Positions 7,655 through 7,742 of a stretch of 7,742 nucleotides of DNA are shown here, one piece after another. The stretch spans positions 1-7,742 of the forward strand of contig CADCLH010000151.1 of assembly GCA_902802215.1 (NCBI GenBank), given 5' to 3'. Origin of the DNA: Oscillospiraceae bacterium (GTDB taxonomy: Bacteria; Bacillota; Clostridia; Oscillospirales; Oscillospiraceae). Position numbers and translations under genes: made by a program. The notes below the pieces were generated by a model that saw nothing but the letters and a program-made list of their open reading frames with translations, was not told the DNA's origin and did no database searches. Every line of letters begins with the position of its first letter. The stretch's first letter is position 1.

Positions 7655-7665
7655 GACTGACAGTC
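7655..7665. promoter_or_regulatory. small palindrome in the EAL gene leader (possible operator)
   Basis: GACTG-A-CAGTC is a perfect 5+5 inverted repeat around one base. It lies between the predicted transcription start (about 7677) and the ribosome binding site (7641-7645). It could bind a dimeric regulator, but it is short enough to arise by chance. Confidence 0.2.
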
Positions 7666-7683
7666 TGCTTGCCTTGATACTTT

Positions 7684-7712
7684 ATTATACGGGAAAACTG
7701 TTTGTTTTACAA
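7684..7712 (-). promoter_or_regulatory. sigma-A-type promoter of the EAL/GGDEF gene
   Basis: On the minus strand, a perfect -10 box TATAAT (7684-7689) is preceded at the optimal 17-nt spacing by TTGTAA (7707-7712), which matches four of six bases of the -35 consensus. The spacer is A/T-rich. Transcription should start near 7677, leaving a leader of about 45 nt with AAGGA at 7641-7645. That is too short for a c-di-GMP riboswitch, so control is more likely at initiation. Confidence 0.8.
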
Positions 7713-7742
7713 GGGGTCCGACGTTTTTCTCACAGCGCCGCT

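Noticed and set aside
7632..7677. c-di-GMP riboswitch controlling the EAL gene
   Set aside because: The predicted leader is only about 45 nt and cannot hold the known c-di-GMP aptamer folds.

Overview
The window looks like a chromosomal segment of a high-GC Clostridia-type gut Firmicute, perhaps in the Oscillospiraceae/Ruminococcaceae range. The reasons are G/C-rich third codon positions, strong GGAGG-type ribosome binding sites, lipoproteins with a lipobox followed by a long Ala/Pro/Thr/Glu linker, a DxDGNxxxEL lipoprotein module, and a long soluble PAS/GGDEF/EAL protein. The taxonomic placement is inference; no marker gene is present.

Layout: positions 1-4087 hold three co-directional plus-strand genes that probably form one transcript. 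They are an alpha/beta hydrolase (5' end probably cut by the window edge), a lipoprotein of unknown function that overlaps it by ATGA, and, after 31 nt, a 5'-nucleotidase-family surface lipoprotein. The nucleotidase reading frame is broken near 3811-3822. Its last ~89 residues continue, well conserved, in the next frame, so it is either a recent pseudogene or carries a local sequence error. A 14-bp hairpin with a T run at 4109-4143 closes the transcript.

Positions 4155-7631 are one convergent minus-strand gene for a 1158-residue cytosolic cyclic-di-GMP signalling protein, read as PAS - degenerate GGDEF - intact EAL - PAS - two duplicated PAS-like domains - degenerate GGDEF. All EAL catalytic motifs are present and both GGDEF signatures are lost (GQDHF and EDDRF), so the likely activity is c-di-GMP hydrolysis under sensory control. 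A convincing sigma-A-type promoter (TTGTAA-17-TATAAT) lies directly upstream at 7684-7712.

The two halves are separate transcription units, and nothing in the sequence ties them functionally beyond adjacency. There are no RNA genes, mobile elements, CRISPR arrays or non-coding gaps over 300 bases. I did not find a clearly new multi-gene system. The points most worth a second look are the nucleotidase frame break, the EAL protein flanked by two dead cyclase domains with a sensor duplication, and the uncharacterised lipoprotein.
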